Shown: positions 24,315 through 33,561, numbered from the stretch's first letter. The stretch: 64,000 nucleotides of DNA from Streptomyces sp. M41(2017) (GCF_002078175.1 NZ_MWFK01000002.1:1178001-1242000); one strand, 5' to 3'. Notes: generated by a model not told the origin, from the sequence alone. Made by a program: numbers and translations.

Positions 24315-26876
24315 TCACTCGGTGGCGATCGCGCGCAGTACGTCCAGTCGCGCCGCCCGCCGAGCGGGACGCAGGCCGGCGAGGGCCCCGGCGCCGAGGC
24401 CCACCAGGGCCACCACCACGAGCCGGAGCGGCGGTACCGCGAAGGCGAACGCGGTGTCGGACGCCCCCTCGGACGCCTCGACCAGCACCCAGCCCAGGAA
24501 GGCACCGAGGGCGATACCGCCCGCCGTGCCGAACGCGGCGACGAGCACCGACTCCCAGCGGACCATGGCGCGAAGCTGCGCCCGGGTCTGCCCGACGGCG
24601 CGCAGCAGTCCGATCTCCCGCGTGCGCTCGTGCATCGCGAGCGTCAGCGTGTTGGCGATGCCCAGCAGGGCGATCAGGACCGCGAGGGCGAGCAGCGCGT
24701 AGACCAGGGTGAGCATCATGTCGATGCCGCCCGCGGAGGACCGCGCGTACGCGTCGCGGGTCTGCACCTCGGGGTTGCCGTAACGCTCGGCGACCTGTCG
24801 TACGGCGGCCCTGCCCTGCTCCGTGCTCACTCCGTCCTTCAGGGAGACGGCCACGAGCCGGTCGGAGTCCTGCGTGCGGTGCGGGGCCCAGGCAGCGCGG
24901 GTGATGACGTACTCGCCCGCGAGTTCCGACTGTCCGTAGACGGCGCGGACGGTGAAGTCCTGACTGCGGCCGTCGGTGAAGGTGAGCCGGGCCGTGTCAC
25001 CGGTCACCAGGTGCTGCCGGTCCGCCTCCTTCCGGGTGATGGCGATGCCGTCGGCACCGAGAGCGCTCAACGAGCCCTGCACACGGCCGAGATCGAAGAC
25101 CCTGCCGAGCGTGACCGGATCCGTCACCGTCAACGCCTGTCCGCTGCCGTTGACTTCGGCGACGCCCTTCCCCAGCCCGACGGCGTCCTGGACCACCGGT
25201 GCCCGTGCCACGGCGGGGGCCAGCCGGGGGCTCAGCCCGCTGCCTCCGGCGCCGAACGAGGGCGCGCTGACGGCGATGTCGCCCGCGAAGGAACGGGACA
25301 CCGTCTGGTCCATGGTGGCCTTGAGCGAGGCGCCGAACACGGTGAACAGTGAGACGACGGCGACGCCGATCATCAGGGCGCCGGCCGTGGCCGCCGTGCG
25401 GCGGGGGCTGCGCAGCGCGTTGCGCCGGGCGAGTCCACCGGTGACACCGCGCAGCCGGGCCACGGGTGCCCCGAGGACACGTACCGCGGTGGCGGACGCC
25501 ACGGGTCCGAGGACCACGAAGGCGGCGAGGGCGAGCAGCGCGCCGAGGCCGGCGAGCCAGAGGGACGGGGTCAGCAGGACACCGGTCAGGGTGACGGCCG
25601 CGGCGAGGGACGCGAGTCCCCCGCCGGTGATCGCGCGCGCCCGGGAGGCGCCGGACTCGTCGACGGCGGTCTCCCGCAGGGCGGCGAGCGGCGCGGTGCG
25701 TCCGGCCCGGGCGGCGGGCAGCAGCGCGGAGACGAGGCAGACGACGACGCCGACGGCGAGGGGCAGCAGCATGGACAGGCCGCTCACCACCAAGTCGCCC
25801 TCCGGGAAGGGGAATCCGATGGCCGGGAAGAGTGCCTGGAGTCCTGCCGCGATTCCGACGCCACCGGCGAGTCCGACGGCGGAGGCCGTCACGGCGACGA
25901 CGGTCGCCTCGGCCAGGGTCGAGGCGGTGACCTGTCGGCGCGAGGCGCCGATGGCACGCAGCAGCGCGTTCTCGCGGGTGCGTTGGGCGACGACGATGGC
26001 GAAGGTGTTGTGGATGGAGAAGGTCGCCACGAGGAGCGCGATCCCGGAGAAGACGAGCAGCAGCGTGGTGAAGATCGTCAGGAACTGGCTGGAGATCACC
26101 TCGGTGTTCTCCTGCGCCGACTCCTGTCCGGTGATGGCCTCGACTCCCTTGGGCAGCACGGGAGTCAGGGCGGAGACGAGTTCGCCCTGGCCGACTCCCG
26201 GGCCGGCCCGCACGCGGATGCTCGCGGCCTCGCCCGGCTTCGGGGTGAGGTACTTCTCGGCGTCGGCCCGCGTCATGCCGGTGAACGTCACCTGCGCCAT
26301 GCCGTCCTCGCCGCCGAAGGTCGCGAGGCCCACGACGGTCACGTGGACGGGGTCGGGGGTGCGCAGGACCGTGGTGTCGCCGACCCGCAGACCGCCCTTC
26401 TTCGCGGCGCCCCGGTTGACGACGACCTCGCCTGTCCGTGCGGGCGCCCGCCCCTCGGCGAGCCGGTAGGCGTTGAGTCCCGGGTCGTCGATCCAGTTGC
26501 CCGCGAGGGTCGGCGGCCCCTGTCCGCCGATGGGCTTGCCGTCGGCGCCCACCAGTTGGCCGGCGCCCTGGATGTCGGGCACCGCGGCGGCGACGCCGGG
26601 CACCCGCTCGATCGTCCGCACCAGGTCGGTGCCGACGGGGCTGCGCACGCCCTGGCTCTCCCCCGGCGCGGTGATGGTCCCGGCGCTGCGGACGACGGCG
26701 TCGGTGCCCCGGGTCGCGTCGCCGAACATCGTGTCGAACCCCGCGCGCAGGGTGTCGCCCATGACCAGCGTGCCGGCCAGGAACGCGACGCCCAGGAACA
26801 CCGCGAAGAACGTGCCGGCGAAGCGACGCCGGTGGGCGCGCAGCGACGAGACGCTGAGGCGCAGGGCGGCGTTCAT
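24315..26876 (-). CDS. ABC transporter permease (FtsX/MacB type)
   Basis: An 853-residue permease with two FtsX-type modules. A first helix at about 18-38 is followed by a large extracytoplasmic domain, helices near 255-390 and 430-500, a second extracytoplasmic domain and three final helices. The motif RTRENALLRAIGASRRQV is repeated in the second half as RTREIGLLRAVGQTRAQL. Such proteins drive export or mechanotransmission rather than uptake. The ATG at 26876 overlaps the upstream ATPase stop as ATGA, giving tight coupling. The frame stays open through the ATPase gene on the same strand, but that extension is an artefact. Confidence 0.9.
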   Translation of the reverse strand: MNAALRLSVSSLRAHRRRFAGTFFAVFLGVAFLAGTLVMGDTLRAGFDTMFGDATRGTDAVVRSAGTITAPGESQGVRSPVGTDLVRTIERVPGVAAAVPDIQGAGQLVGADGKPIGGQGPPTLAGNWIDDPGLNAYRLAEGRAPARTGEVVVNRGAAKKGGLRVGDTTVLRTPDPVHVTVVGLATFGGEDGMAQVTFTGMTRADAEKYLTPKPGEAASIRVRAGPGVGQGELVSALTPVLPKGVEAITGQESAQENTEVISSQFLTIFTTLLLVFSGIALLVATFSIHNTFAIVVAQRTRENALLRAIGASRRQVTASTLAEATVVAVTASAVGLAGGVGIAAGLQALFPAIGFPFPEGDLVVSGLSMLLPLAVGVVVCLVSALLPAARAGRTAPLAALRETAVDESGASRARAITGGGLASLAAAVTLTGVLLTPSLWLAGLGALLALAAFVVLGPVASATAVRVLGAPVARLRGVTGGLARRNALRSPRRTAATAGALMIGVAVVSLFTVFGASLKATMDQTVSRSFAGDIAVSAPSFGAGGSGLSPRLAPAVARAPVVQDAVGLGKGVAEVNGSGQALTVTDPVTLGRVFDLGRVQGSLSALGADGIAITRKEADRQHLVTGDTARLTFTDGRSQDFTVRAVYGQSELAGEYVITRAAWAPHRTQDSDRLVAVSLKDGVSTEQGRAAVRQVAERYGNPEVQTRDAYARSSAGGIDMMLTLVYALLALAVLIALLGIANTLTLAMHERTREIGLLRAVGQTRAQLRAMVRWESVLVAAFGTAGGIALGAFLGWVLVEASEGASDTAFAFAVPPLRLVVVALVGLGAGALAGLRPARRAARLDVLRAIATE

Positions 26877-27631
26877 ACCGACGCCGCCGTTCCGTCGAGG
26901 GCCTTCATCCGGTCGAGGACCCGGTCGGCCGTCGGGTTCTCCATCCGGTCGACCAGGCGTCCGTCGGCGAGGAAGACCACCTCGTCGGCGTGCGCGGCGG
27001 CGACCGGGTCGTGGGTGACCATGACGACCGTGCGGCCGGTGCGGCGCACCGTGCGGCCGAGGAGGTTCAGGACCTCGCCGCCGGAGCGGGAGTCGAGGTT
27101 GCCGGTGGGTTCGTCGGCGAAGACGACGTCGGGCCGGCCGGCGAACGCCCGTGCCACGGCCACCCGTTGCTGCTGTCCGCCGGAGAGCCGGCTCGGGTGG
27201 TGGTGCAGCCGGTCGCGGAGACCGACGACGTCGACGAGCGAGTCGATCCACTCGCGGGAGCCGCCGGTGCCGGCGAGGTCCAGGGGCAGGGTGATGTTCT
27301 CCGCGACGGTGAGGGTCGGGATCAGGTTGAAGGCCTGGAAGACGAATCCGACGCGGTCGCGGCGCAGCAGGGTCAGGCGGCGGTCGTCGAGCGTGCCGAT
27401 CTCGGTGTCGCCGATGTGGGCGGTTCCGGAGGTGAGGGTGTCGAGGCCCGCGGCGCAGTGCATGAGGGTGGACTTGCCGGACCCGGACGGGCCCATGATC
27501 GCGGTGAAGCGGCCGGCCGGGAAGCCGACGCTCACCCCGTCGAGGGCCCGTACGGCCGTGTCCCCGCTGCCATAGACCTTCACGGCCTCGGTGACCCGGG
27601 CCGCGTCGCGGGCGGTGGTGCCGGCGGTCAT
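26873..27631 (-). CDS. ABC transporter ATP-binding protein (LolD/MacB type)
   Basis: A 252-residue ATPase. Walker A is GPSGSGKST, the Q-loop is VFQAFNLIPTLT, the signature LSGGQQQR, Walker B VVFADEPTGNLDS, and the switch histidine lies in VMVTHDP. FVFQAFNLIPTLTVAENI is characteristic of the MacB/LolD branch that pairs with FtsX permeases. ATG 27631 overlaps the preceding gene's stop as ATGA, and its own stop overlaps the permease start. It forms the middle of a three-gene operon. Confidence 0.92.
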   Translation of the reverse strand: MTAGTTARDAARVTEAVKVYGSGDTAVRALDGVSVGFPAGRFTAIMGPSGSGKSTLMHCAAGLDTLTSGTAHIGDTEIGTLDDRRLTLLRRDRVGFVFQAFNLIPTLTVAENITLPLDLAGTGGSREWIDSLVDVVGLRDRLHHHPSRLSGGQQQRVAVARAFAGRPDVVFADEPTGNLDSRSGGEVLNLLGRTVRRTGRTVVMVTHDPVAAAHADEVVFLADGRLVDRMENPTADRVLDRMKALDGTAASV

Positions 27632-27933
27632 GCCGCACCGCCCTTGCCGGTGCGGCCGAACTGCTCGTCGAGGACGGACAGCCGGCGCCAGTACTCGTCC
27701 TCGTCGATCTCCCCGGACGCGAAGCGCCGGCCGAGCACGGCGATCGGTGAGTCGCCCGTCGGGCGGGGATCACCGGGGCCGAAGCCGCCCGTGGCCCGCC
27801 ACGCTCCACGGCGGCCACGCCAGGCGGTGCGTCGCAGGACGGTCACGGCGCCGATCACGACGGCCGCCCAGATCAGCGGGAAGAACAGGATCCACGGGCC
27901 GGGTCCGCCGTCCCAGTTCGCCAGGGTCTGCAT
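27628..27933 (-). CDS. Small SHOCT-domain membrane protein
   Basis: A 101-residue protein with one N-terminal membrane helix (about 14-34) and a C-terminal SHOCT motif (SPIAVLGRRFASGEIDEDEY). SHOCT is a short oligomerisation module common in bacterial membrane proteins. It is the first gene of the ABC operon and its stop overlaps the ATPase start, suggesting an accessory or regulatory role. Confidence 0.8.
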   Translation of the reverse strand: MQTLANWDGGPGPWILFFPLIWAAVVIGAVTVLRRTAWRGRRGAWRATGGFGPGDPRPTGDSPIAVLGRRFASGEIDEDEYWRRLSVLDEQFGRTGKGGAA

Positions 27934-28135
27934 CTCGGTTCATCTCCTCGGTGGGACCGCGCTGTCACGCGGGATCTGCTGATGCTTCGAGACTCGCGCC
28001 CCGAGGGGGTCCCGGTCGTCGTACGGCCAGCGGCCGTCCGCGTACCTCCCCGGGAGTACGCGCGGCGCCGGGCGCTGCTCCGCACGGCTGCCGCCCGGGC
28101 CGGGACCGGCGGGTTCACGCTCCGCTCTCGATCTC

Positions 28136-28155
28136 TGTACCTACTGGTATGTACA
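28136..28155. promoter_or_regulatory. Likely TetR operator
   Basis: TGTACCTAC-TG-GTATGTACA is an inverted repeat with 8 of 9 arm bases matching, ending 8 bases before the start codon of the TetR gene. Its place and form suit autoregulation of the whole three-gene operon. Confidence 0.6.
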
Positions 28156-28163
28156 GTGGCGGC

Positions 28164-28742
28164 ATGGACACTGCGGACCGTTTGATCGAGTCCACGCGCG
28201 AGCTGCTGTGGGAGCGCGGTTACGTGGGCACCAGCCCCAAGGCGATCCTGGAGCGCGCGGGCGCCGGGCAGGGCAGCATGTATCACCACTTCCGCGGCAA
28301 GCCCGACCTGGCGCTCGCTGCGATCCGCCGCACGGCGGCCGAGATGCGGGCTGCCGCCGAGACCGTGCTCGCCCCGCCCGGCTCCCCGTACGAGCGCGTC
28401 GAGGCCTACCTGCGGCGTGAACGCGACGTGCTGCGCGGCTGCCCCGTGGGGCGGCTCACGATGGATCCGGACGTGGTCGCCGATGCCCAGCTGCGCGCAC
28501 CGGTCGACGAGACGCTCGACTGGCTGCGCGGGCGGCTGGCCGCGCTCGTCGAAGAGGGCAAGGAGCAGGGGCAGTTCGCGGCCGGGCTCGACGCCGGTGA
28601 CGTCGCCGCGACGATCCTCGCGACCGTCCAGGGCGGCTATGTGCTGGCCCGTGCCTCGGGTTCCCCGGCCGCCTTCGACGCCGGGGTGCGCGGGCTGCTC
28701 GCTCTGCTGGCCCCGGCCGCCCCCGATTCCGCGCACGGATAG
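28164..28742 (+). CDS. TetR/AcrR-family repressor
   Basis: A 192-residue regulator. The helix-turn-helix spans about 20-45 with GTSPKAILERAGAGQGSMYHHF, the subgroup that often controls detoxification genes. The C-terminal ligand domain includes RGCPVGRLTMDPDVV. ATG 28164 was chosen; ATG 28149 lies inside the operator-like repeat and is less likely. It is followed after 10 bases by the DUF4865-like gene, so the operon probably answers to this repressor. Confidence 0.85.
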   Translation: MDTADRLIESTRELLWERGYVGTSPKAILERAGAGQGSMYHHFRGKPDLALAAIRRTAAEMRAAAETVLAPPGSPYERVEAYLRRERDVLRGCPVGRLTMDPDVVADAQLRAPVDETLDWLRGRLAALVEEGKEQGQFAAGLDAGDVAATILATVQGGYVLARASGSPAAFDAGVRGLLALLAPAAPDSAHG

Positions 28743-28752
28743 GAACTCCGCC

Positions 28753-29337
28753 ATGCACGCGATGCAGTACGAGATCACGCTTCCCGCCGACTACGACATG
28801 ACGGTCGTCCGCGACCGCGTCGCCCGGGTCGGCCATCTGCTCGACGCCTGGGACGGCCTCGGGTTCAAGGCGTATCTGATGCGCGAACGCGGGGTCGACG
28901 GCTCCCCTGTGAACCAGTACGCGCCGTTCTACCTCTGGAACACCACCGCGGGCATGAACTCCTTCCTCTGGGGTGGCGCGTTCCAGGGCCTGGTGAACGA
29001 TTTCGGGCGCCCTGTCGTCCAGCACTGGACCGGCCTCGCCCACGAGGAGGGCGACGCCGCCGGCTCGGCGCCCGTGGCGGCGGTCCGGAGCCGTCGGCCC
29101 GTGGCCGAGGGGACGGATCTGTCGGAGGTGATGGCGGAGGCGGGGCGCGAGACCGCGCGGCTCGCGTCCCTGGACGGGGTGGTGAGCGCGACGGCCGCCG
29201 TCGATCCGCGGCACTGGGAGATCGTCCACTTGTCGCTCTGGGCCGCCGCCTCCCCCGAGGCGGCCGGTGAGGTCTTCCAGGTGCTTCATCTCTCCCTGCC
29301 GGAGCGGGAGTCGCTCCCCCGGGGCCGGCAGTGGTGA
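28753..29337 (+). CDS. DUF4865-like protein
   Basis: A 194-residue protein that resembles the DUF4865 family, judged from MQYEITLPADYDMTVVRDRV and GLGFKAYLMRERG. It appears to be a two-lobed ferredoxin-like fold, perhaps a monooxygenase- or lyase-like small enzyme, but no function is established. ATG 28753 has AGGAA upstream. Its stop overlaps the next start as GTGA. Conserved neighbours (TetR before, hydrolase after) point to a shared substrate. Confidence 0.65.
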   Translation: MHAMQYEITLPADYDMTVVRDRVARVGHLLDAWDGLGFKAYLMRERGVDGSPVNQYAPFYLWNTTAGMNSFLWGGAFQGLVNDFGRPVVQHWTGLAHEEGDAAGSAPVAAVRSRRPVAEGTDLSEVMAEAGRETARLASLDGVVSATAAVDPRHWEIVHLSLWAAASPEAAGEVFQVLHLSLPERESLPRGRQW

Positions 29338-30254
29338 GCCCGGCCGCCGCCGTCCGCACGGTGCTCGGGGACCTGCCGCCCGAAGCCCTCGGGGTGTGCG
29401 ACGCGCACGACCACCTCTTCTTCGGCAGCCCCCGGCTGCCGGGCCAGGAACTGCGGGACGCGTCCGCCGCCCGCGCCGAGCTGGCCGCGTTCCGCGAACA
29501 GGGCGGCGCGGCCGTGATCCAGTGGACGCCGTACGGGCTGGGCAGGCGCGCCGCCGATCTGCCGCTGATCTCGCGCGACACCGGGGTGCACGTCGTGGCG
29601 GCGACCGGCCTCCACCAAGCCGCCCACTACGAACCGGAGGCGCTGCGGCGGCTGCGCCGCGACCCGGCGGCTCTCTTCGTCTCCGAACTCACCTCGGGCA
29701 TCGGCACCTCCGGTGTCCGCGCCGGGCTGATCAAGGTGGCGGGCGCTTTCCACGCGGTGGACGCGCACGCCCGCTGGACGATGACGGCGGCGGCCGAGGC
29801 CCACCACGCGACCGGTGCGCCGATCGCGGTCCACCTGGAGCTGGGGACGGCCGCCCTCGACGTACTCGACCTGCTGTGCGGGGAGTTGATGGTGCCGCCG
29901 GACGCGGTGATCCTGGGGCATCTGAACCGTTCGCCGGACTTCGTGGTCCAGCGCGAGGCCGCCGCGGCGGGCGCCTTCCTCGCGTTCGACGGTCCCTCCC
30001 GCGCCAACCACGCCACCGACTGGCGCATGCCGGACGCCCTACGGGCCCTGGCCGACGCCGGGTTCGGGGAACGCCTGTTGCTCGGGGGCGACACCACGAC
30101 CGCGGCAGCCCGGTCGGTGAACGGCGGCCCGGGACTGCCGTATCTGCTGCGCCGCGTCCGCCCCCGGCTCGAACACGCCCTGGGGATCGACCTGGTGGAC
30201 CGGATCCTCACCGGCAATCCGGCCCGCGCCTTCGGCGTGGCCTGGCGTTCCTGA
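29334..30254 (+). CDS. Phosphotriesterase-family metal hydrolase
   Basis: A 306-residue amidohydrolase-superfamily enzyme of the phosphotriesterase group (lactonases and related hydrolases). Metal ligands are visible: DAHDHLF (HxH) near the start, the lysine in RAGLIKVAG that is carboxylated, HLELG, LGHLNRS and LGGDTTT. The GTG at 29334 overlaps the preceding stop as GTGA; GTG 29331 is the only close alternative. With the TetR and DUF4865-like genes it would form a substrate-inducible catabolic or detoxification operon. The substrate is unknown. Confidence 0.85.
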   Translation: MSPAAAVRTVLGDLPPEALGVCDAHDHLFFGSPRLPGQELRDASAARAELAAFREQGGAAVIQWTPYGLGRRAADLPLISRDTGVHVVAATGLHQAAHYEPEALRRLRRDPAALFVSELTSGIGTSGVRAGLIKVAGAFHAVDAHARWTMTAAAEAHHATGAPIAVHLELGTAALDVLDLLCGELMVPPDAVILGHLNRSPDFVVQREAAAAGAFLAFDGPSRANHATDWRMPDALRALADAGFGERLLLGGDTTTAAARSVNGGPGLPYLLRRVRPRLEHALGIDLVDRILTGNPARAFGVAWRS

Positions 30255-30302
30255 GTCGGGACGGCGTCCGCGTCGTCGGGAGGCCGGAGCGGGACGGAGC
30301 GG

Positions 30303-31541
30303 TCAGGCGGCCGGAGCGGTCAGCGGGTCGTCGAGGACGGGCTGCCACGCCAACTCGGCCGCGCCCACCAGGCTGTTGTGGTCCAGGGTGCAGGCCAGGA
30401 TCGGCACCACACCGCTGCGGCCCCACAGGCTGCGGTCGGCGACGACGGCACGCAGCCGGTCGGGGTCGGCGTCCAGCAGGCTGCGGTGGAGTCCGCCGAG
30501 GATGATGCGGTCCGGGTTGAGGATGTTGACGAGGCCCGCGAGCCCGAGGCCGAGCCGGTCGATGAGCGCCTCGGTCGCGCGGCGCACGGACGGATCGGCG
30601 TACTCGTCGCGGATCAGTTCGTTGGACTGCTGGAGCAGCGACACCTCGGGGCCGGGGGCACGTGCCGCGGCGGTGAGGAAGGCCAGCGGGTCGGCCTCGA
30701 CGTCGAGACAGCCGCGGCTTCCGCAGTAGCAGGGACGCCCCTCGGGATTCACGGTGAGGTGACCCACTTCGAGGGCGAGCCCCGAACTGCCGGTGTGCAG
30801 GCGGCCGTCGAGCACGAGCGCGCCGCCGACGCCGCGGTGCCCGGTGGCCACGCACAGCAGGTCGCGGGCGCCGCGGCCCGCTCCGTGCCGGTGCTCGGCG
30901 AGCGCGGCGAGGTTGACGTCGTTGGCGGCGAAGGCGGGTCCCTCGATGCCCGCGGCGCGCACCCGCTCGGCGAAGATCTGCCGGACCGGGGCTCCGGCGG
31001 GCCACGCCAGGTGCAGCGGGTTGAGGGCGAGGCCCTCGGGTTCGGCGACCGCGGAGGGCACGGCGAGTCCCGCGCCGACGCAGCGGCGGCCGGTCGCCCG
31101 GAGCAGGTCGGCGCCGGCCTCGACGACCGAGCCGAGCACCTTGGCCGGGTCGGCGTCGACGGCCTCGCAGCCGGGCGCGGTGGCGACGATCCGGCCGCCG
31201 AGACCGACCAGCGCGGCGCGGAACCCGTCGGCGTGCACCTGGGCGGCGAGCGCGACGGGCCCGTCCTCGGCGACCTCCAGTCGGTGCGAGGGGCGACCCT
31301 GGGAGCCGGCGGCGGCACCGGGCCGGGCGTCGACGCGGATCAGCCCCAGCGCCTCCAGCTCGGCGGCCACCGCGCCCGCGGTCGCCCTCGTGACGCCGAG
31401 TTCGGCGGTGAGCACGGCACGCGTCGGCGCACGCCCGGTGTGCACGAGCTCCAGGGCCGGTCCGAGCGCCCCGCGCCCCCGGTCGAGCCGTGTCCGCGTG
31501 TTCCCGTCCCCCGCCGTCCGGGGGCCCGCCTTGCCGTTCAT
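30303..31541 (-). CDS. ROK-family transcriptional repressor
   Basis: A 412-residue ROK protein with an N-terminal winged helix-turn-helix (about 25-75: PTRAVLTAELGVTRATAGAV) and a C-terminal sugar-kinase-like domain. The zinc site is complete: GHLTVNPEGRPCYCGSRGC. The kinase domain lacks a clear DIGGTK-type ATP motif, so it is a regulator rather than a kinase. ATG 31541 follows GGGAG. No sugar genes adjoin it. A separate ROK kinase lies at 58613-59566. Confidence 0.87.
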   Translation of the reverse strand: MNGKAGPRTAGDGNTRTRLDRGRGALGPALELVHTGRAPTRAVLTAELGVTRATAGAVAAELEALGLIRVDARPGAAAGSQGRPSHRLEVAEDGPVALAAQVHADGFRAALVGLGGRIVATAPGCEAVDADPAKVLGSVVEAGADLLRATGRRCVGAGLAVPSAVAEPEGLALNPLHLAWPAGAPVRQIFAERVRAAGIEGPAFAANDVNLAALAEHRHGAGRGARDLLCVATGHRGVGGALVLDGRLHTGSSGLALEVGHLTVNPEGRPCYCGSRGCLDVEADPLAFLTAAARAPGPEVSLLQQSNELIRDEYADPSVRRATEALIDRLGLGLAGLVNILNPDRIILGGLHRSLLDADPDRLRAVVADRSLWGRSGVVPILACTLDHNSLVGAAELAWQPVLDDPLTAPAA

Positions 31542-31659
31542 GAGGGTGAGTCTCCCATGATCCGCTCCCACGGTGGCCCGGCCGGCCGGGTCGGCCCCTG
31601 CGGTGCGCGGGACCGGCCCGCGCCGGACGTCGCGTCCGCTCCGCGCCGGGCCGCCCGTC

Positions 31660-31675
31660 CGCCGGGTGCCCGGCG
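31660..31675 (-). terminator. Small hairpin after AlkB gene
   Basis: CGCCGGG-TG-CCCGGCG, 18 bases past the stop codon of the AlkB-like gene on the minus strand. Short but perfectly paired. Confidence 0.4.
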
Positions 31676-31693
31676 CCACGGCGCGAGCACCGC

Positions 31694-32347
31694 TCAGAAC
31701 CCGCTTGCCCGGAGCGTGACGTTCAGCCGTCCGGTCAGCCCCAACTCGGGCGGCGCCGTGCCGCCGTACACCCGTGGCACACCGTGGTACGCGAGCCGTG
31801 ACGGGCCACCGAACACGAACAGGTCACCACTGCGCAGCTCGACGTCCGTGTAGGGCCGCGTCCGGGACGCCGTGTTCCCGAACCGGAAGACGCAGGTGTC
31901 ACCGAGGCTGAGGGAGACCACCGGGGCGTCGGACGACTCGTCGCCGTCCCGGTGCATGCCCATACGGGCGTCGGCGTCATAGAAGTTGATCAGCGCGATG
32001 TCGTACGCGGCCCCGCCGGCGCCGGGATCGCCGCCGAGGGCGTCCAGGGCCGCCGCGCGGGCCAGCTCGCCGAGTTCGTCGGGGAACGGCTTCACCGGGG
32101 AGCCGTCACCGTCGACGACCGTGCGGGCGTAGCCGTACGGGTACCAGTGCCAGCCGAGGCAGACCTGCCGGGAGGTCATCGTGCCGCCCCCGGGGGTCCG
32201 GACCCTGCGCAGGCCGGCGGGCGGCCGGGCCCAGGCGCGGCAGTCCTCCAGGAGCCGGCGCTGTCGGTCCGCGCCCAGCCAGTCCGGGAGGTGGACCGCG
32301 CCGGGCGCGATCTCCCGGCGGCTGCGGGGGAAGAGCTCCGCGTCCAT
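31694..32347 (-). CDS. alkB: AlkB-like 2-oxoglutarate/Fe(II) dioxygenase
   Basis: A 217-residue dioxygenase that would repair alkylated bases such as 1-methyladenine. Iron ligands are in MGMHRDGDE (HxD) and AYHGV, and the 2-oxoglutarate-binding arginine lies in RLNVTLRASGF. GWHWYPYGY matches AlkB substrate-loop sequences. ATG 32347 was chosen because GGAGG sits seven bases upstream; ATG 32353 would be too close to it. It is divergent from the methyltransferase gene, with about 60 bases between. Confidence 0.88.
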   Translation of the reverse strand: MDAELFPRSRREIAPGAVHLPDWLGADRQRRLLEDCRAWARPPAGLRRVRTPGGGTMTSRQVCLGWHWYPYGYARTVVDGDGSPVKPFPDELGELARAAALDALGGDPGAGGAAYDIALINFYDADARMGMHRDGDESSDAPVVSLSLGDTCVFRFGNTASRTRPYTDVELRSGDLFVFGGPSRLAYHGVPRVYGGTAPPELGLTGRLNVTLRASGF

Positions 32348-32406
32348 CGACATGCCTCCATCCTCGCGCACCCCCGCCGACCTGTGTCGCTTAGCCTGGA
32401 CCCACG

Positions 32407-33561
32407 ATGACCGACCGTATGACCACCCCCTGGGGCGACCACGAGCTCGCCCGCTTTCCCGAGGACCCCCGCGATCCCCTGCGCGCGTGGGACGCCGCCG
32501 ACACCTATCTGCTCCGGCACCTCGCGGAGAGCGGGACCGACCTGACCGGTTCGGTCGTGATCGTCGGCGACCGGTGGGGCGCGCTCACCACCGCGCTGTC
32601 CGACGCCGGGCCGACGCAGATCACCGACTCCCACCTGGCGCAGCAGGCGACCAGGGCGAACCTGGCGCGGGCCGGTGCCGGCGAGTCGCCGGTCCGGCTG
32701 CTCACCACCCAGGACCCGCCGCCGGGGCGGATCGACGTGCTGCTGGTCCGGGTGCCGAAGAGCCTCGCCCTGCTGGAGGACCAGCTGAACCGGCTGGCAC
32801 CCGCGGTGCACGAAGGGACCGTCGTCGTCGGCACCGGGATGGTCAAGGAGATCCACACCTCCACGCTCCGGCTGTTCGAGCGGATCCTCGGTCCCACGCG
32901 CACCTCGCTGGCCGAGAAGAAGGCCCGGCTCATCTTCTGCACCCCGCTGCCGGGGATCGCCCGGGAGGCGAACCCCTGGCCGTTGAGCTACCGGCTCCCC
33001 GAGGACATCGGGATCGTCTCCGGACGCACGGTCGTCAATCACGCGGGCGTGTTCTGCGCCGACCGCCTCGACATCGGCACCCGCTTCCTGCTCCAGCACC
33101 TGCCGCGCAGCCGGGGCCCGGAGCGCGTCGTCGACCTGGGCTGCGGGAACGGGGTGGTCGGTACGGCGCTGGCGCTGGCCAACCCGGACGCCGACGTGCT
33201 CTTCGTCGACGAGTCCTACCAGGCGGTCGCGTCGGCGGAGGCGACGTACCGGGCGAACGCCGGGGGAGCCGCCGAGTTCCGCGTCGCCGACGGTCTGGCG
33301 GGCGTCCCCGCCGGGAGCGTCGATCTCGTCGTGAACAACCCGCCGTTCCACTCCCACCAGGCGACGACGGACACGACCGCCCGGCGGATGTTCTCGGACG
33401 CCCGCGACGCGCTGCGGCCCGGCGGCGAACTGTGGGTGATCGGCAACCGCCACCTCGACTACCACCTGAAGCTGCGACGACTCTTCGGCAACAGCGAACT
33501 GGTGGCCGGGGACGCGAAGTTCGTGATCCTGCGGGCCGTCAGGAAGGACGTCAGCCGGTAG
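32407..33561 (+). CDS. RlmG/RsmC-like rRNA guanine-N2 methyltransferase
   Basis: A 384-residue protein with a degenerate N-terminal methyltransferase-like domain and a catalytic C-terminal domain. The SAM motif VVDLGCGNGVVGTALA is near residue 240, and the NNPPFH motif that selects the exocyclic amino group of guanine is near 311. This is the architecture of RlmG (23S rRNA G1835). The start ATG has only a weak ribosome-binding site, and a TAGCCT lies 9 bases upstream, so the mRNA may be nearly leaderless. The last 11 bases overlap the convergent AraC gene. Confidence 0.85.
   Translation: MTDRMTTPWGDHELARFPEDPRDPLRAWDAADTYLLRHLAESGTDLTGSVVIVGDRWGALTTALSDAGPTQITDSHLAQQATRANLARAGAGESPVRLLTTQDPPPGRIDVLLVRVPKSLALLEDQLNRLAPAVHEGTVVVGTGMVKEIHTSTLRLFERILGPTRTSLAEKKARLIFCTPLPGIAREANPWPLSYRLPEDIGIVSGRTVVNHAGVFCADRLDIGTRFLLQHLPRSRGPERVVDLGCGNGVVGTALALANPDADVLFVDESYQAVASAEATYRANAGGAAEFRVADGLAGVPAGSVDLVVNNPPFHSHQATTDTTARRMFSDARDALRPGGELWVIGNRHLDYHLKLRRLFGNSELVAGDAKFVILRAVRKDVSR

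Noticed and set aside
26877..27818. Upstream extension of the permease frame
   Set aside because: It overlaps the ATPase gene out of frame. The ATGA junction at 26873-26876 gives the real start.
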